Shown one piece after another: positions 1 to 8,501 of a stretch of 42,962 nt of DNA (positions within the stretch are counted from its first letter, which is position 1; each line of letters begins with the position of its first letter). The translations under genes and the position numbers were made by a program. The notes below the pieces were generated by a model. That model saw nothing but the letters and a program-made list of their open reading frames with translations. It searched no databases and had not been told where the DNA came from. Source of the DNA: JBBQVS01 sp038211295 (GTDB taxonomy: Bacteria > Chloroflexota > Ktedonobacteria > Ktedonobacterales > Ktedonobacteraceae); assembly GCA_038211295.1 (NCBI GenBank), contig JBBQVS010000029.1, forward strand, positions 1 to 42,962, in the 5' to 3' direction.

Positions 1-101
1 GTATCAGCCAGTCTGCTCTCTTAGAACTTGCTATTCGTGCATTAGCAAAACAAGAAGGTATGAGCCAGTTACAAGAAAGTGATCAAAGTGAACACAGTTA
101 A
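1..101 (+). CDS. C-terminal fragment of an unrecognised protein
   Basis: An open frame enters from the left edge and stops at TAA 99-101, giving about 32 residues that begin ISQSALLELAIRAL and end in a polar tail. The helix resembles the second half of a ribbon-helix-helix (CopG/Arc) DNA-binding domain, but this is only a likeness. It does not look like the C-terminus of uppS or frr, the usual genes before cdsA. The gap of about 250 bases to cdsA suggests a separate transcription unit. Confidence 0.4.
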   Translation, partial: ISQSALLELAIRALAKQEGMSQLQESDQSEHS

Positions 102-354
102 GCATGTTTTACTGCGCTTTCGATCACTGTTACTCATCTCCTAAAGCACCGAACCAATGGTCGCGTGTGCTTGCAAGAAACGCAGAAACAAGGTAGGATG
201 ATGCTATACGTTCTTGGGCGTATCCTATTGTTTTCCTGAAGGAGTTGTTTTTGTAACTAGAAACCTTCTCGCGTCGTACTGGATACTATACAACGTTTTA
301 TTTTTGCGACATAACTTTTTAGTAAAAGGTACGTTCGCGCAGAGGAGTCATGGG

Positions 355-1278
355 GTGCAACGAGCAACTGATGAAAAGCTGCAACCTGGTGCGGTGTCGG
401 CAAGCGAAAAGAAAAAATCTTCTGTCGGTCAACGGTGGTTGACTGCTGGTATAGCTATCCCCGTCGTCCTGACATTTGTTTGGTTCGGGGGCTGGATTGC
501 CTTTGCCGCTGTCTTGCTCGTCGTAATCATGGGGACGCTCGAATTACATAACATGCTGCTCAATGCTGGCTATCACCCATTGATCTGGGTGAGTTTCGGC
601 TTGAGTGTACTTTTCTTAATTGCGGCTATGTTTTCGCAGCAAAGACAGTTGATACTGGAAGTCAGTCTTGGTGTGGGGCTGCTTGCGTCATTTCCCTGGT
701 TGTTCGTCCGTAAGAAGCTCGATGGGGCGATGGTAGACTGGGCGTTGACGCTGGCAATCTCGATCTATCTCGGCTGGCCTATGAGCTTTTTTTTGTTGCT
801 GCGCGGCCCCGCGTCTAGCACAATCAACTTCTCGACCTTTAGCCTGACGAATCTTTCGTGGCTCTATCTGCCGCGTGGTGTTTGGTGGCTACTGATGGTG
901 CTGCTTGGTGTCTGGGGCTTTGACGCCGCCGCTTTTTTCGCGGGTCGCTATCTGGGTCGGCACAAACTTGCACCGCGCATAAGTCCGGCTAAGACGTGGG
1001 AGGGTGCGCTGGGGGGATTTACGCTGTCGATTACCGCAGGGTTGATTTTGACGGTTGTACAGTTGGGCGTTCCCTGGTATCTTGCGATTGCGCTGGGTAT
1101 TCTGCTGGGCATTGCCGCGATCTATGGTGACCTTGCCGAGTCACTTATCAAACGGCAGACGCGCGTCAAAGATAGTGGGCAGTTTATGCCGGGGCATGGC
1201 GGAATGCTTGACCGTATCGATAGCCTGCTTTTCGCGGTTATTGTGGTGTATGTGTTCGCGCAACTCATAGGCAAATAG
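355..1278 (+). CDS. cdsA: Phosphatidate cytidylyltransferase (CDP-diglyceride synthase)
   Basis: Integral membrane enzyme that makes CDP-diacylglycerol from phosphatidic acid and CTP, the branch point of phospholipid synthesis. The C-terminus holds the family signature almost intact: SLIKR, then KDSGQFMPGHGG and LDRID, which supply the metal- and CTP-binding residues. Several hydrophobic segments fill the middle (from about residue 35 onward). The open frame extends upstream to 214, but a GTG at 355 has an AGAGGAG ribosome binding site at 341-347 and gives 307 aa, close to the usual family length, so that start is preferred. It leads the cdsA-dxr-rseP-ispG cluster found in many bacteria. Confidence 0.93.
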   Translation: MQRATDEKLQPGAVSASEKKKSSVGQRWLTAGIAIPVVLTFVWFGGWIAFAAVLLVVIMGTLELHNMLLNAGYHPLIWVSFGLSVLFLIAAMFSQQRQLILEVSLGVGLLASFPWLFVRKKLDGAMVDWALTLAISIYLGWPMSFFLLLRGPASSTINFSTFSLTNLSWLYLPRGVWWLLMVLLGVWGFDAAAFFAGRYLGRHKLAPRISPAKTWEGALGGFTLSITAGLILTVVQLGVPWYLAIALGILLGIAAIYGDLAESLIKRQTRVKDSGQFMPGHGGMLDRIDSLLFAVIVVYVFAQLIGK

Positions 1279-1300
1279 GTGTTCGCGCGTGCTGAAAAAT

Positions 1301-1329
1301 TTCCAGAAGTGGTTTAACCCTGCTATAAT
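1301..1329 (+). promoter_or_regulatory. Candidate promoter for dxr
   Basis: A perfect TATAAT at 1324-1329 is preceded by TGC, forming an extended -10 (TGnTATAAT). A weak -35 (TTCCAG, 1301-1306) lies 17 bases upstream. It lies in the 130-base gap between cdsA and dxr, so dxr onward may have its own promoter. Confidence 0.5.
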
Positions 1330-1410
1330 TTGAAGAGGAACAAAACAAGCTAGTCGTTGCAAATAGTGAGTACGAACGACTGGCAGTATTTGTTGATGTG
1401 ATAAAAACTT

Positions 1411-2589
1411 ATGGCCACGTTTCCTAAACGCCTTGCCTTGTTAGGCAGCACTGGCTCGATTGGACGCCAAACGCTGGACGTTGTGCGCCAATTTCCAGAG
1501 CACTTTCGCGTCGTCTCGCTTGCCGCACGCAGCAATATCGCGTTGCTGGCACAGCAGGTTGCAGAGTTTCATCCACAAATTGTCGCCTGTACTGCTGATA
1601 CGGTAGAGTCACAAAAAGCTGCTCAAGCCGCATTACCAAATGTTCTTCTCGGTGCCCAGAGCTTAACGGCGGCGGCAACGCATCCCGATGTCGATGTTGT
1701 AGTAGCGGCAACCTCTGGCCTGATGGCACTGGAAGCGACCCTCGCGGCGATTGAAGTGGGAAAAACCATTGCCGTCGCGAACAAAGAAACACTGGTCATG
1801 GCAGGGCATCTTGTAATGAACGCTGCCCAACGGGTTGGAGTGAACGTATTTCCTATAGATAGCGAACATAGTGCGATCTGGCAATGCCTCAAGGGAGAAG
1901 AGCACGCGGAGATTCGCAATCTGATTTTGACCGCATCAGGCGGCCCATTCCGTAAGGCAACACGTGAGCAAATGCAATCGGTGACGGTTGAGCAGGCTCT
2001 GGCGCATCCAACATGGCGTATGGGGCCAAAAATTACCATTGACTCCTCGACGTTGATGAACAAAGGATTAGAAGTCATAGAAGCGCATTGGCTCTTTGAT
2101 GTGCCATATGAGCGTATTCAGGTTGTGGTACATCCTGAAAGTATCATTCATTCGATGGTTGAATTTGTCGATGGCTCTATTAAGATGCAGGCGAGCCTAC
2201 CCAGTATGCATCTGCCAATTATGAACGCGCTCGCATACCCGCATCGCTTGCCGGCCACAGAGAGTTCTTTAATCCGTAGCCTGCATTGGGCGGATGTAGC
2301 GCGACTCAACTTTGAGGAGTTAGACGTTGCGAAGTTTCCCTGTTTCCGACTGGCACTGGAAGCCGCGCAACTTGGTGGAACGTATCCTGCGGTACTGGTT
2401 GGGGTCGATGAAGAGGCGGTAGACCTGTTCCTGCATGGTAAAATTAAACTAGTAGAGATTGCTACTTTGATTGAGACTATACTCGAACGTCATACTGCTA
2501 TAGCTCAACCGAGTGTCGCGGAAATCTTGGATGCTTGTGCATGGGCCAGGCGTACAACACAGGCGTTGTATCGAACACTCGCGAGATAA
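1411..2589 (+). CDS. dxr: 1-deoxy-D-xylulose 5-phosphate reductoisomerase
   Basis: Second enzyme of the MEP isoprenoid pathway: NADPH-dependent rearrangement and reduction of DXP to MEP in the cytoplasm. Visible motifs are the NADPH loop GSTGSIG (residues 12-18), the metal-binding IDSEHSAI, the substrate loop TASGGPFRKA, and the DSSTLMNKGLEVIEAHWLF block. The 392-aa length is normal. The ribosome binding site is weak. It sits in the conserved cdsA-dxr-rseP-ispG order, and ispG, another MEP gene, is two genes downstream. Confidence 0.97.
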   Translation: MATFPKRLALLGSTGSIGRQTLDVVRQFPEHFRVVSLAARSNIALLAQQVAEFHPQIVACTADTVESQKAAQAALPNVLLGAQSLTAAATHPDVDVVVAATSGLMALEATLAAIEVGKTIAVANKETLVMAGHLVMNAAQRVGVNVFPIDSEHSAIWQCLKGEEHAEIRNLILTASGGPFRKATREQMQSVTVEQALAHPTWRMGPKITIDSSTLMNKGLEVIEAHWLFDVPYERIQVVVHPESIIHSMVEFVDGSIKMQASLPSMHLPIMNALAYPHRLPATESSLIRSLHWADVARLNFEELDVAKFPCFRLALEAAQLGGTYPAVLVGVDEEAVDLFLHGKIKLVEIATLIETILERHTAIAQPSVAEILDACAWARRTTQALYRTLAR

Positions 2590-2664
2590 GATGCCGTGGT
2601 TGCTCATGGGCGAGGTTATACACAGATAAATGTAGCGAAAACGTAAGGTAAAAGGGATAGATGG

Positions 2665-3885
2665 ATGAATAACTGGTATTTTCTTGCTGCCATTCCAGTT
2701 TTTGGAATATTGGTGCTTGTACATGAATTTGGACATTTCATCACGGCTAAGTGGGCGGGCATCCGTGTTGAGGAGTTCAGTCTTGGCCTTCCTCCTCGGC
2801 TTGTGGGTATTCGCAAGCGTGCCAGTGGTCGTGGCTGGGAAGTAATCTGGCTCAGTGGCAAAAGCAGTGCTGAAGACTCATATACCGATGGAAAGCAAAC
2901 ACCATTTAGTGGGACAAGCGGCGGCATAAGTGTGCCGGGCAGCTCAGAGAATACTATCTACTCACTGAGCCTTCTCCCTATTGGCGGATTTGTGCGAATG
3001 CCGGGCGAAAATGGTGATATCAACGATGTGGATGGTAAGTACGATCCAGGTAGTTTCGCCGCAAAATCCGCAGGTAAACGCATTATTGTACTACTAGCTG
3101 GCGTTACAATGAATGTCATTCTCGCAATGCTGCTTTTTACCATCGCCTATGGCTTTATTGGCGAACCCGTTTTGCGCCCGACCATCGGCACTGTTACTGC
3201 GAACTCACCCGCAGCGACAGCAGGGTTATTGCCCGGCGACACAATCGTCGCGATCAAAGGTCAGCGCATACAAAACTTTGACGATCTCCAAACAATCGTG
3301 AAGCAAGATATCGCTGGCGCACCGAGTGGTAGTGCGACTGTCCCTATTCCGATGCAGATACGTCATAAAGGTATGACTGACCCTGTTGACACAATAGTTA
3401 ACGTGCGTGTGCACCCGCCTAAAGATCAGGGGCCAATGGGAGTTGTCGCCGATGACTCGAACGCGAATATTACGTATACAAGTGTACCACTTTGGCAAGC
3501 ACCGCTAAAGGGCGTACAGCATACTATAGTTGTTACAGGAGCATTTCTGCAAGCTATCGGGCAGATGATCACCGGGGCCATCAAGCCGCAACTGTCGGGG
3601 CCGGTTGGTATTGTCAAAATTACAGGCCAGACCGCACAGAGCACAACATCGCAGGGCTGGTGGCCTTTGCTCAACCTGACGGCAGTGTTAAGTCTTAACC
3701 TTGCGATAATCAACATTTTACCTTTCCCCGCTTTAGATGGCGGACGCATCCTACTTATACTGATTGAACTCCTGCGTGGTGGGAAGCGATTGAAGCCAGA
3801 GCGCGAAGGTATTATCAATCTTGTCGGTATGGCAATTTTATTGACCCTAATGGTTGTTATTACTATTAGTGATGTGACGCACTAA
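2665..3885 (+). CDS. rseP: Site-2 intramembrane zinc metalloprotease (RseP family)
   Basis: Membrane-embedded M50 protease that cleaves transmembrane substrates, typically anti-sigma factors or remnant signal peptides. The first membrane helix carries HEFGH (His20, Glu21, His24), and the second active-site motif is NILPFPALDGGR near residue 355. A PDZ domain lies between (roughly residues 165-265). An extra polar Ser/Gly-rich stretch of about 45 residues (about 50-95) lies between the first helix and the LLPIGGFVRMPGE hairpin. The start has an AAGGGA-type site. The substrate cannot be told from this window. Confidence 0.93.
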   Translation: MNNWYFLAAIPVFGILVLVHEFGHFITAKWAGIRVEEFSLGLPPRLVGIRKRASGRGWEVIWLSGKSSAEDSYTDGKQTPFSGTSGGISVPGSSENTIYSLSLLPIGGFVRMPGENGDINDVDGKYDPGSFAAKSAGKRIIVLLAGVTMNVILAMLLFTIAYGFIGEPVLRPTIGTVTANSPAATAGLLPGDTIVAIKGQRIQNFDDLQTIVKQDIAGAPSGSATVPIPMQIRHKGMTDPVDTIVNVRVHPPKDQGPMGVVADDSNANITYTSVPLWQAPLKGVQHTIVVTGAFLQAIGQMITGAIKPQLSGPVGIVKITGQTAQSTTSQGWWPLLNLTAVLSLNLAIINILPFPALDGGRILLILIELLRGGKRLKPEREGIINLVGMAILLTLMVVITISDVTH

Positions 3886-3987
3886 GTCACCACTCGCAGA
3901 TAGTTGTGGGTATAGCTCGCGACAGAAGAACAAACGCGCGACTGAACAATCATTTTTCCTACAACGTGCAAACGGAGCATTTTTATA

Positions 3988-5223
3988 ATGAGAAAAAAGA
4001 CTCGACAGATACATGTCGGCAATGTGGCTATTGGTGGAGACGCGCCAATCGTGGTGCAGTCCATGACAACAACGTATACACGCGATGTAAAAAGCACGGT
4101 TGACCAGATACACCGTCTTGAAGATGTCGGCTGCGAATTGATACGTGTTGCTGTTCCAGAGATGGAAGACGCCTACGCAATTGGTGAAATTAAGAGGCAG
4201 ATTCATATTCCGCTCGTTGCCGATGTACACTACGAGGGGTCGCTGGCACTTGAGGCGATTCGGCAAGGTATCGACAAAGTACGTATTAATCCTGGTAACT
4301 TGCGACATGGGCGTACTTCGTTGGAGCAAATTGTTGTGGCAGCCAAAGAGCGTGGTATCGCCATGCGTATTGGCGTCAATTCTGGCTCAATCGACGCACT
4401 CGACAAAGTTGCACAGATGCAGCGTATCCAGGTACGCCTCCGTGACGATGGTACGTTGGAACGTTCCGACCCTGCGGAAGCGCGGCGCATTGAGCGTGAG
4501 CGACTATCGGAGCGTATGGTTACGAAGGCACTGGAGTATATCAGTTGGTGTGAGGCGTTGGATTACCACGAAATCGACGTCTCACTCAAATCATCGACAG
4601 TGCTTACCGCCGTCGAAGCGTATCGCAAATTCTCGCAACGCTCGGATTATCCATTGCATCTTGGTATTACAGAAGCTGGCACACTTGTCTCTGGCTCAGT
4701 AAAATCTTCAGTTGGTATGGCTCTTTTGCTCGCGGATGGCATTGGCGATACAATGCGTGTGAGCTTGAGCGCGGAGCCAGAGGAAGAAATTCCTGTTGCT
4801 TACGAGATATTGCGTTCACTCGAACTTCGCAATCGGGGCGTGACGTTTGTCTCGTGTCCCTCCTGCGGACGTGTTGAAATCGACGTAATTCAGGTCGCTA
4901 ACGAGGTCGAGAAGCGTCTTGCAAAGGTACAGACACCTATTCACGTCGCCGTTATGGGATGTGTCGTCAATGGCCCTGGAGAATCGCGTGACGCCGACGT
5001 TGGCCTTGCGGGTGGTAGAGGCAAGGGTGTAATTTTCCGCAAGGGCGAAGTCGTCAAAACTGTACCTGAAGACCAGTTTCTTGACGCTGTACTGAAAGAG
5101 GTTGCGAGCCTGCTTCCAGAAGCAGAGGCGAAGCTGGTATATCCAGAGGGCGGCATTCACGAGACCGCAGGCTCACATCGTACCCGTCATGAGGGTCTAA
5201 ATCTCCCGATTCTGAAGAAGTAA
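3988..5223 (+). CDS. ispG: 4-hydroxy-3-methylbut-2-en-1-yl diphosphate synthase
   Basis: Penultimate MEP-pathway enzyme: [4Fe-4S]-dependent reductive ring opening of MEcPP to HMBPP. The protein starts with a TIM barrel and ends with the ferredoxin-like cluster domain. Cluster ligands are visible as Cys290 and Cys293 (SCPSCGR) and Cys325 (VMGCVVNGPGE), the last motif also supplying the conserved Glu. Its 411 aa fit the two-domain bacterial form without the extra plant-type insert. It is the last gene of the cdsA cluster and is followed by a clear terminator; proS, often next in other genomes, is not present. Confidence 0.97.
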   Translation: MRKKTRQIHVGNVAIGGDAPIVVQSMTTTYTRDVKSTVDQIHRLEDVGCELIRVAVPEMEDAYAIGEIKRQIHIPLVADVHYEGSLALEAIRQGIDKVRINPGNLRHGRTSLEQIVVAAKERGIAMRIGVNSGSIDALDKVAQMQRIQVRLRDDGTLERSDPAEARRIERERLSERMVTKALEYISWCEALDYHEIDVSLKSSTVLTAVEAYRKFSQRSDYPLHLGITEAGTLVSGSVKSSVGMALLLADGIGDTMRVSLSAEPEEEIPVAYEILRSLELRNRGVTFVSCPSCGRVEIDVIQVANEVEKRLAKVQTPIHVAVMGCVVNGPGESRDADVGLAGGRGKGVIFRKGEVVKTVPEDQFLDAVLKEVASLLPEAEAKLVYPEGGIHETAGSHRTRHEGLNLPILKK

Positions 5224-5239
5224 GCGATATATAAGCAGA

Positions 5240-5280
5240 GTGAGTGACCCGCGCAAACAGTACGAGTCGCTCACTTTTTT
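5240..5280 (+). terminator. Rho-independent terminator of the ispG operon
   Basis: Nine-base arms GTGAGTGAC (5240-5248) and GTCGCTCAC (5266-5274) pair with one G-U wobble and are followed directly by a T tract to 5280. It begins 16 bases after the ispG stop. Confidence 0.8.
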
Positions 5281-5297
5281 ATGAACGGAGCAGAGCA

Positions 5298-5326
5298 ACA
5301 AAAAAGCGACTTTCCGCAAAGTCGCT
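5298..5326 (-). terminator. Terminator downstream of tRNA-Val
   Basis: Perfect nine-base arms AGCGACTTT / AAAGTCGCT (5305-5313 and 5318-5326) with a CCGC loop. On the minus strand the stem is followed by a run of T (A tract 5300-5305 on the plus strand). It lies 11 bases past the tRNA 3' end. Confidence 0.8.
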
Positions 5327-5337
5327 GGAGAGGGAAG

Positions 5338-5411
<74 letters not shown>

Positions 5412-5424
5412 TTGAACAAGAACA

Positions 5425-5453
5425 ATGATATCATTGCTCGCGACAGTTGTCAA
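5425..5453 (-). promoter_or_regulatory. Promoter of tRNA-Val
   Basis: On the minus strand a consensus -35 TTGACA (5448-5453) and a -10 TATCAT (5425-5430) are separated by exactly 17 bases. The predicted start lies a few bases before the mature tRNA 5' end at 5411. Confidence 0.8.
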
Positions 5454-5521
5454 GCCCCGTTTCTTTCTGGTTGTGAAATGGTTAAGATTTTGTAAAGTTT
5501 CAAAAAGTGGCCCAAATCCTC

Positions 5522-5551
5522 TTGAGTCTTATGGAATGTTAATGTTATACT
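5522..5551 (+). promoter_or_regulatory. Candidate promoter of the CHAP-domain gene
   Basis: TTGAGT (5522-5527) and an extended -10 TGTTATACT (hexamer 5546-5551) are 18 bases apart. This would give a 5' leader of about 130 bases before the start at 5688. Confidence 0.5.
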
Positions 5552-5687
5552 TGAAGAGTCGGGAAATTGCTGAAACTATTACACTGAATATACTACATTC
5601 TGCCGATTATTTGTTATGTGGAAACATATATGCTCTGTCTGCCACAGGCCCACAAAAACGGAAAATATTTAGGAAGGTGCTATCTCT

Positions 5688-8384
5688 ATGCCTCCTTCGT
5701 TCTTACACGCCAAAAACGTATCTTTGAAAAACATGGGTCGTGTCCGTAGCTATTATCTCATTCGTATATTTGGCCTATGTCTCTTGCTCTCGCTCGTCTG
5801 TGTCGAGTTGGTGGCCTTTGTGCCAGGTGTTGATGCTCATAGCCATACCGCCGCGACAGTGAACAACGAGTGCGGGCAAGTCGGCTTCTCACCTGATGGC
5901 AACCCTTTCCCAATATGCCCCGGCCCCTTTCCCACAGGTGGCAACTGCGTCTGGTGGGCATGGGAGCAGTGGCATCTGCTAGGGTATGATTTGCCACTCA
6001 ACTGGGGCAATGCTGCTGATTGGATTACAGACGCGGAACGGTCAGGGTTGCCATTAGGCACAACGCCGCGTGTTGGCTCTATTGCCGTATTTCCTCGTGC
6101 TGATGGTGTCTGGGCATATGGCACACCGGGGCATGTCGCCTTTGTTACTTCGGTAAGTGATGATAGTTCAACATTCAATGTGACGTACCAGAACTATGGC
6201 GACACCACGCCCATGTATACAGGCACAAATTATAATGTTTCTGTTATCAATCAGACACGCTTTCAAAATGGACAACTGCGTTTCATCTATTTTCCAAAGG
6301 CTATGAAATCACAAAGTTTCTTGCGCCTGCCCGGCGTTGGCACGAGTAATCCATCGGTGGTTTTGGGCGCGAACAAAGTTCTGGCTACTTCAGCCTCGAC
6401 ACTGACGAACAATCGTATCACGCTTGGCGCACAATCCGTCTCTTCGGATCAAGAGTTCAACGCGGATTTTACTGGTACAGGCTATAGTGATCTTCTTCTC
6501 TATAACCGTCAACAGGGACGACTTAATGTACTCAAACTAAGTCATTTGCCGCAGCAGAAAACGTATGTATCTCGTGCAACAAGTAGGTCGGGTAACGACG
6601 CTCCTCTTTCGCAGGTTATAAGTCTTGCTGATAGTACCACGCCCGCCGATAAATGGGGATCATCACTCGATGTTCATATCGGTGACTTTGATGGTTTGGG
6701 CCGTTCGGAGCTTCTCTTATATGACCGTGTGGCGGGAACAATTCAAATTCTTAGCCTGACGCCACAACTTACTATTCAGAAGCATGTGGTACTCTCCGGC
6801 TGGGGAACAAATTGGGAAGCGTATGTAGGTCGCTTCGATGGGCAGCGTAGTGGCGTGTTTATGTATAAACGGTATGCCCAGCCTGATGCTAATGCAGTGG
6901 CAACGCCAACCGACACAACAGGGGGCGTCGATACAGTGCCAACTAATACAACAGGTGGTGTTGACATTGTACCAACCGACAGCCCAACGGTGAGTACTCA
7001 ACCATCGCCAACTGCAACGACAAGCGCAGGACACACAGCGAAATCTGAACCAACGCCGAAACTCAACCCAACGGCAACGCCGAAACTTAACCCAACGGTG
7101 ACGCCGAAACCTAGTCCAACAACAATACTTAGTCCGACACCAACACCAGGAGTAACAGTGTCTCCTAGCCCAACAACAGCACTCAGTCCGACACCAACAC
7201 CAGGAGTAACAGTGTCTCCTAGCCCAACAACAGTTCCAAGCTCGGCAGGGACATCGACACCTACAACAACGATAACGTCAAGCCCAACAGTGACACCTGT
7301 TCCTACAGCTACAGCGGGTTCGACAACTACTGGAGCGACGGTAACGTCAAGCCCAACCGTGGGTGCGACAGAGACACCAACACCGACGAGAACGATCACG
7401 ACGACACCCGCCCCGACAGTAACACCGACCCCTACGGTAACGCCAAAGGGGAAAGGCAAAAAGAGCGCAACGCCGATGTCGCATGTGTACGCGGGTTTTG
7501 CCGATACCTCGCCTTCACCAACGCCAACGACAGGTACAGGCGATCTGAGCGGAACAGCGCCCCAGGATTGGGAGAAGTTGGGCCGCACTGCGAATATCGT
7601 GGTACTTGACTTTGACAAGGATTTTAAGGTACATGTGCAGCAGTCGTACACGCTCTGGCACGCGAACTGGGAAGTCTATGTGGGTCGTTTTATCAGTCCT
7701 ACACAGGATGGTATCTTCCTGTATGATCGACTTGCGGGCGAGGGCCGCATCATGGATTTCGATGCAAAACTCCTTATCAACCACTATCAGGAGACGCACA
7801 ACCTTGATGGCAACTGGGTTCTCTACAGTGGCGACTTTACCGGAGCGGGCCGCGCACAACTTTTCTTGTATGATCCAGTAAACGGTGCTGGTCAGATGCT
7901 CGCCTTTAAGTCTGACCTTACGCTTGCGAACCAGTTGACCTACTCAAACCTGGGAACGAGCATGGTTCTCTATGCCGGTCACTTTGGTCTGCCAACTGTG
8001 AGCGTTATGCTCTACGATCCGCAAGCAGGACAAAGCACATTCCTTGCCTTTGACAAATCGTTAGCGATTTCCCAGCAAACAACAGTGCAAAGCTGGGGCC
8101 AGCGTTGGCAAATTCTCGTGGGAGCTTTCCTTGATCGTTCGCGTTGTATTGTAAATGGCAACTGTGCTACAGGTGACGATATTCTGGTTCTGGATCGCCA
8201 GACAGGCCAGATAGGACAATACGTGTTTTCCTTTGGACGCAAGTTCCAGGTATATGATAACCGCTCACAGGCATTTCTACGTCAGGATGGTGTGCCAGAT
8301 ACACGTCTGAATAAAGTTGATACAACGACGTTTAGCCTTCTTAATACACTCTCAACAAATATTCATGATGAGGAGCTGTACTAG
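5688..8384 (+). CDS. Secreted CHAP-domain protein with interrupted seven-repeat propeller
   Basis: An 898-aa exported protein. Residues 20-50 hold a signal peptide or membrane anchor. Residues 60-205 form a CHAP (NlpC/P60-like) domain with Cys87 in GGNCVWWAW and His149 in GHVAFV, the expected catalytic pair for peptidoglycan amidase or peptidase activity. From about residue 255 come seven similar repeats with the pattern F-x-G-x-x-x-x-x-LLYDR, such as FDGLGRSELLLYDR and FTGAGRAQLFLYDP, suggesting a propeller of the FG-GAP/VCBS or tachylectin type. A Thr/Pro/Ser-rich stretch, residues 396-631, is inserted inside the third repeat. The start has an AGGAAGG site. Likely roles are wall remodelling or surface adhesion; the substrate is unknown. 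Confidence 0.8.
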   Translation: MPPSFLHAKNVSLKNMGRVRSYYLIRIFGLCLLLSLVCVELVAFVPGVDAHSHTAATVNNECGQVGFSPDGNPFPICPGPFPTGGNCVWWAWEQWHLLGYDLPLNWGNAADWITDAERSGLPLGTTPRVGSIAVFPRADGVWAYGTPGHVAFVTSVSDDSSTFNVTYQNYGDTTPMYTGTNYNVSVINQTRFQNGQLRFIYFPKAMKSQSFLRLPGVGTSNPSVVLGANKVLATSASTLTNNRITLGAQSVSSDQEFNADFTGTGYSDLLLYNRQQGRLNVLKLSHLPQQKTYVSRATSRSGNDAPLSQVISLADSTTPADKWGSSLDVHIGDFDGLGRSELLLYDRVAGTIQILSLTPQLTIQKHVVLSGWGTNWEAYVGRFDGQRSGVFMYKRYAQPDANAVATPTDTTGGVDTVPTNTTGGVDIVPTDSPTVSTQPSPTATTSAGHTAKSEPTPKLNPTATPKLNPTVTPKPSPTTILSPTPTPGVTVSPSPTTALSPTPTPGVTVSPSPTTVPSSAGTSTPTTTITSSPTVTPVPTATAGSTTTGATVTSSPTVGATETPTPTRTITTTPAPTVTPTPTVTPKGKGKKSATPMSHVYAGFADTSPSPTPTTGTGDLSGTAPQDWEKLGRTANIVVLDFDKDFKVHVQQSYTLWHANWEVYVGRFISPTQDGIFLYDRLAGEGRIMDFDAKLLINHYQETHNLDGNWVLYSGDFTGAGRAQLFLYDPVNGAGQMLAFKSDLTLANQLTYSNLGTSMVLYAGHFGLPTVSVMLYDPQAGQSTFLAFDKSLAISQQTTVQSWGQRWQILVGAFLDRSRCIVNGNCATGDDILVLDRQTGQIGQYVFSFGRKFQVYDNRSQAFLRQDGVPDTRLNKVDTTTFSLLNTLSTNIHDEELY
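7131..7233 (+). repeat. 54-base tandem repeat in the Thr/Pro linker
   Basis: A 49-base identical segment occurs at 7131-7179 and 7185-7233, with a period of 54 bases (18 residues, SPTPTPGVTVSPSPTT plus two). Looser TP and SPT repeats surround it. It encodes part of the low-complexity insertion of the CHAP protein and is a likely site of length variation. Confidence 0.85.
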
Positions 8385-8501
8385 ACGAACGTTTCTAGGT
8401 GGAAGTTTCATATGCGCCTTGCTCATATTTATGCGGCATATGGTGTCAATAGTAGAGCATAAAGGTGGCCTTTCCATTCTCTGAAAAATTGGCGTGGTAC
8501 A

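Noticed and set aside
5425..5727. 100-aa plus-strand frame before the CHAP gene
   Set aside because: It runs through the tRNA promoter and CHAP promoter and overlaps the real start; composition shows no domain and no ribosome binding site is seen.
7131..7233. Possible CRISPR-like repeats
   Set aside because: The two copies are coding tandem repeats without spacers; no CRISPR array or cas gene was seen in the window.
6998..7651. 217-aa minus-strand frame rich in Val and Gly
   Set aside because: It is the antisense reading of the Thr/Pro repeat DNA in the CHAP gene, a typical artefact of biased repeats.
8409..8442. Short inverted repeat CATATGC/GCATATG after the CHAP gene as terminator
   Set aside because: Only seven bases pair and no T tract follows, so a terminator is not supported.
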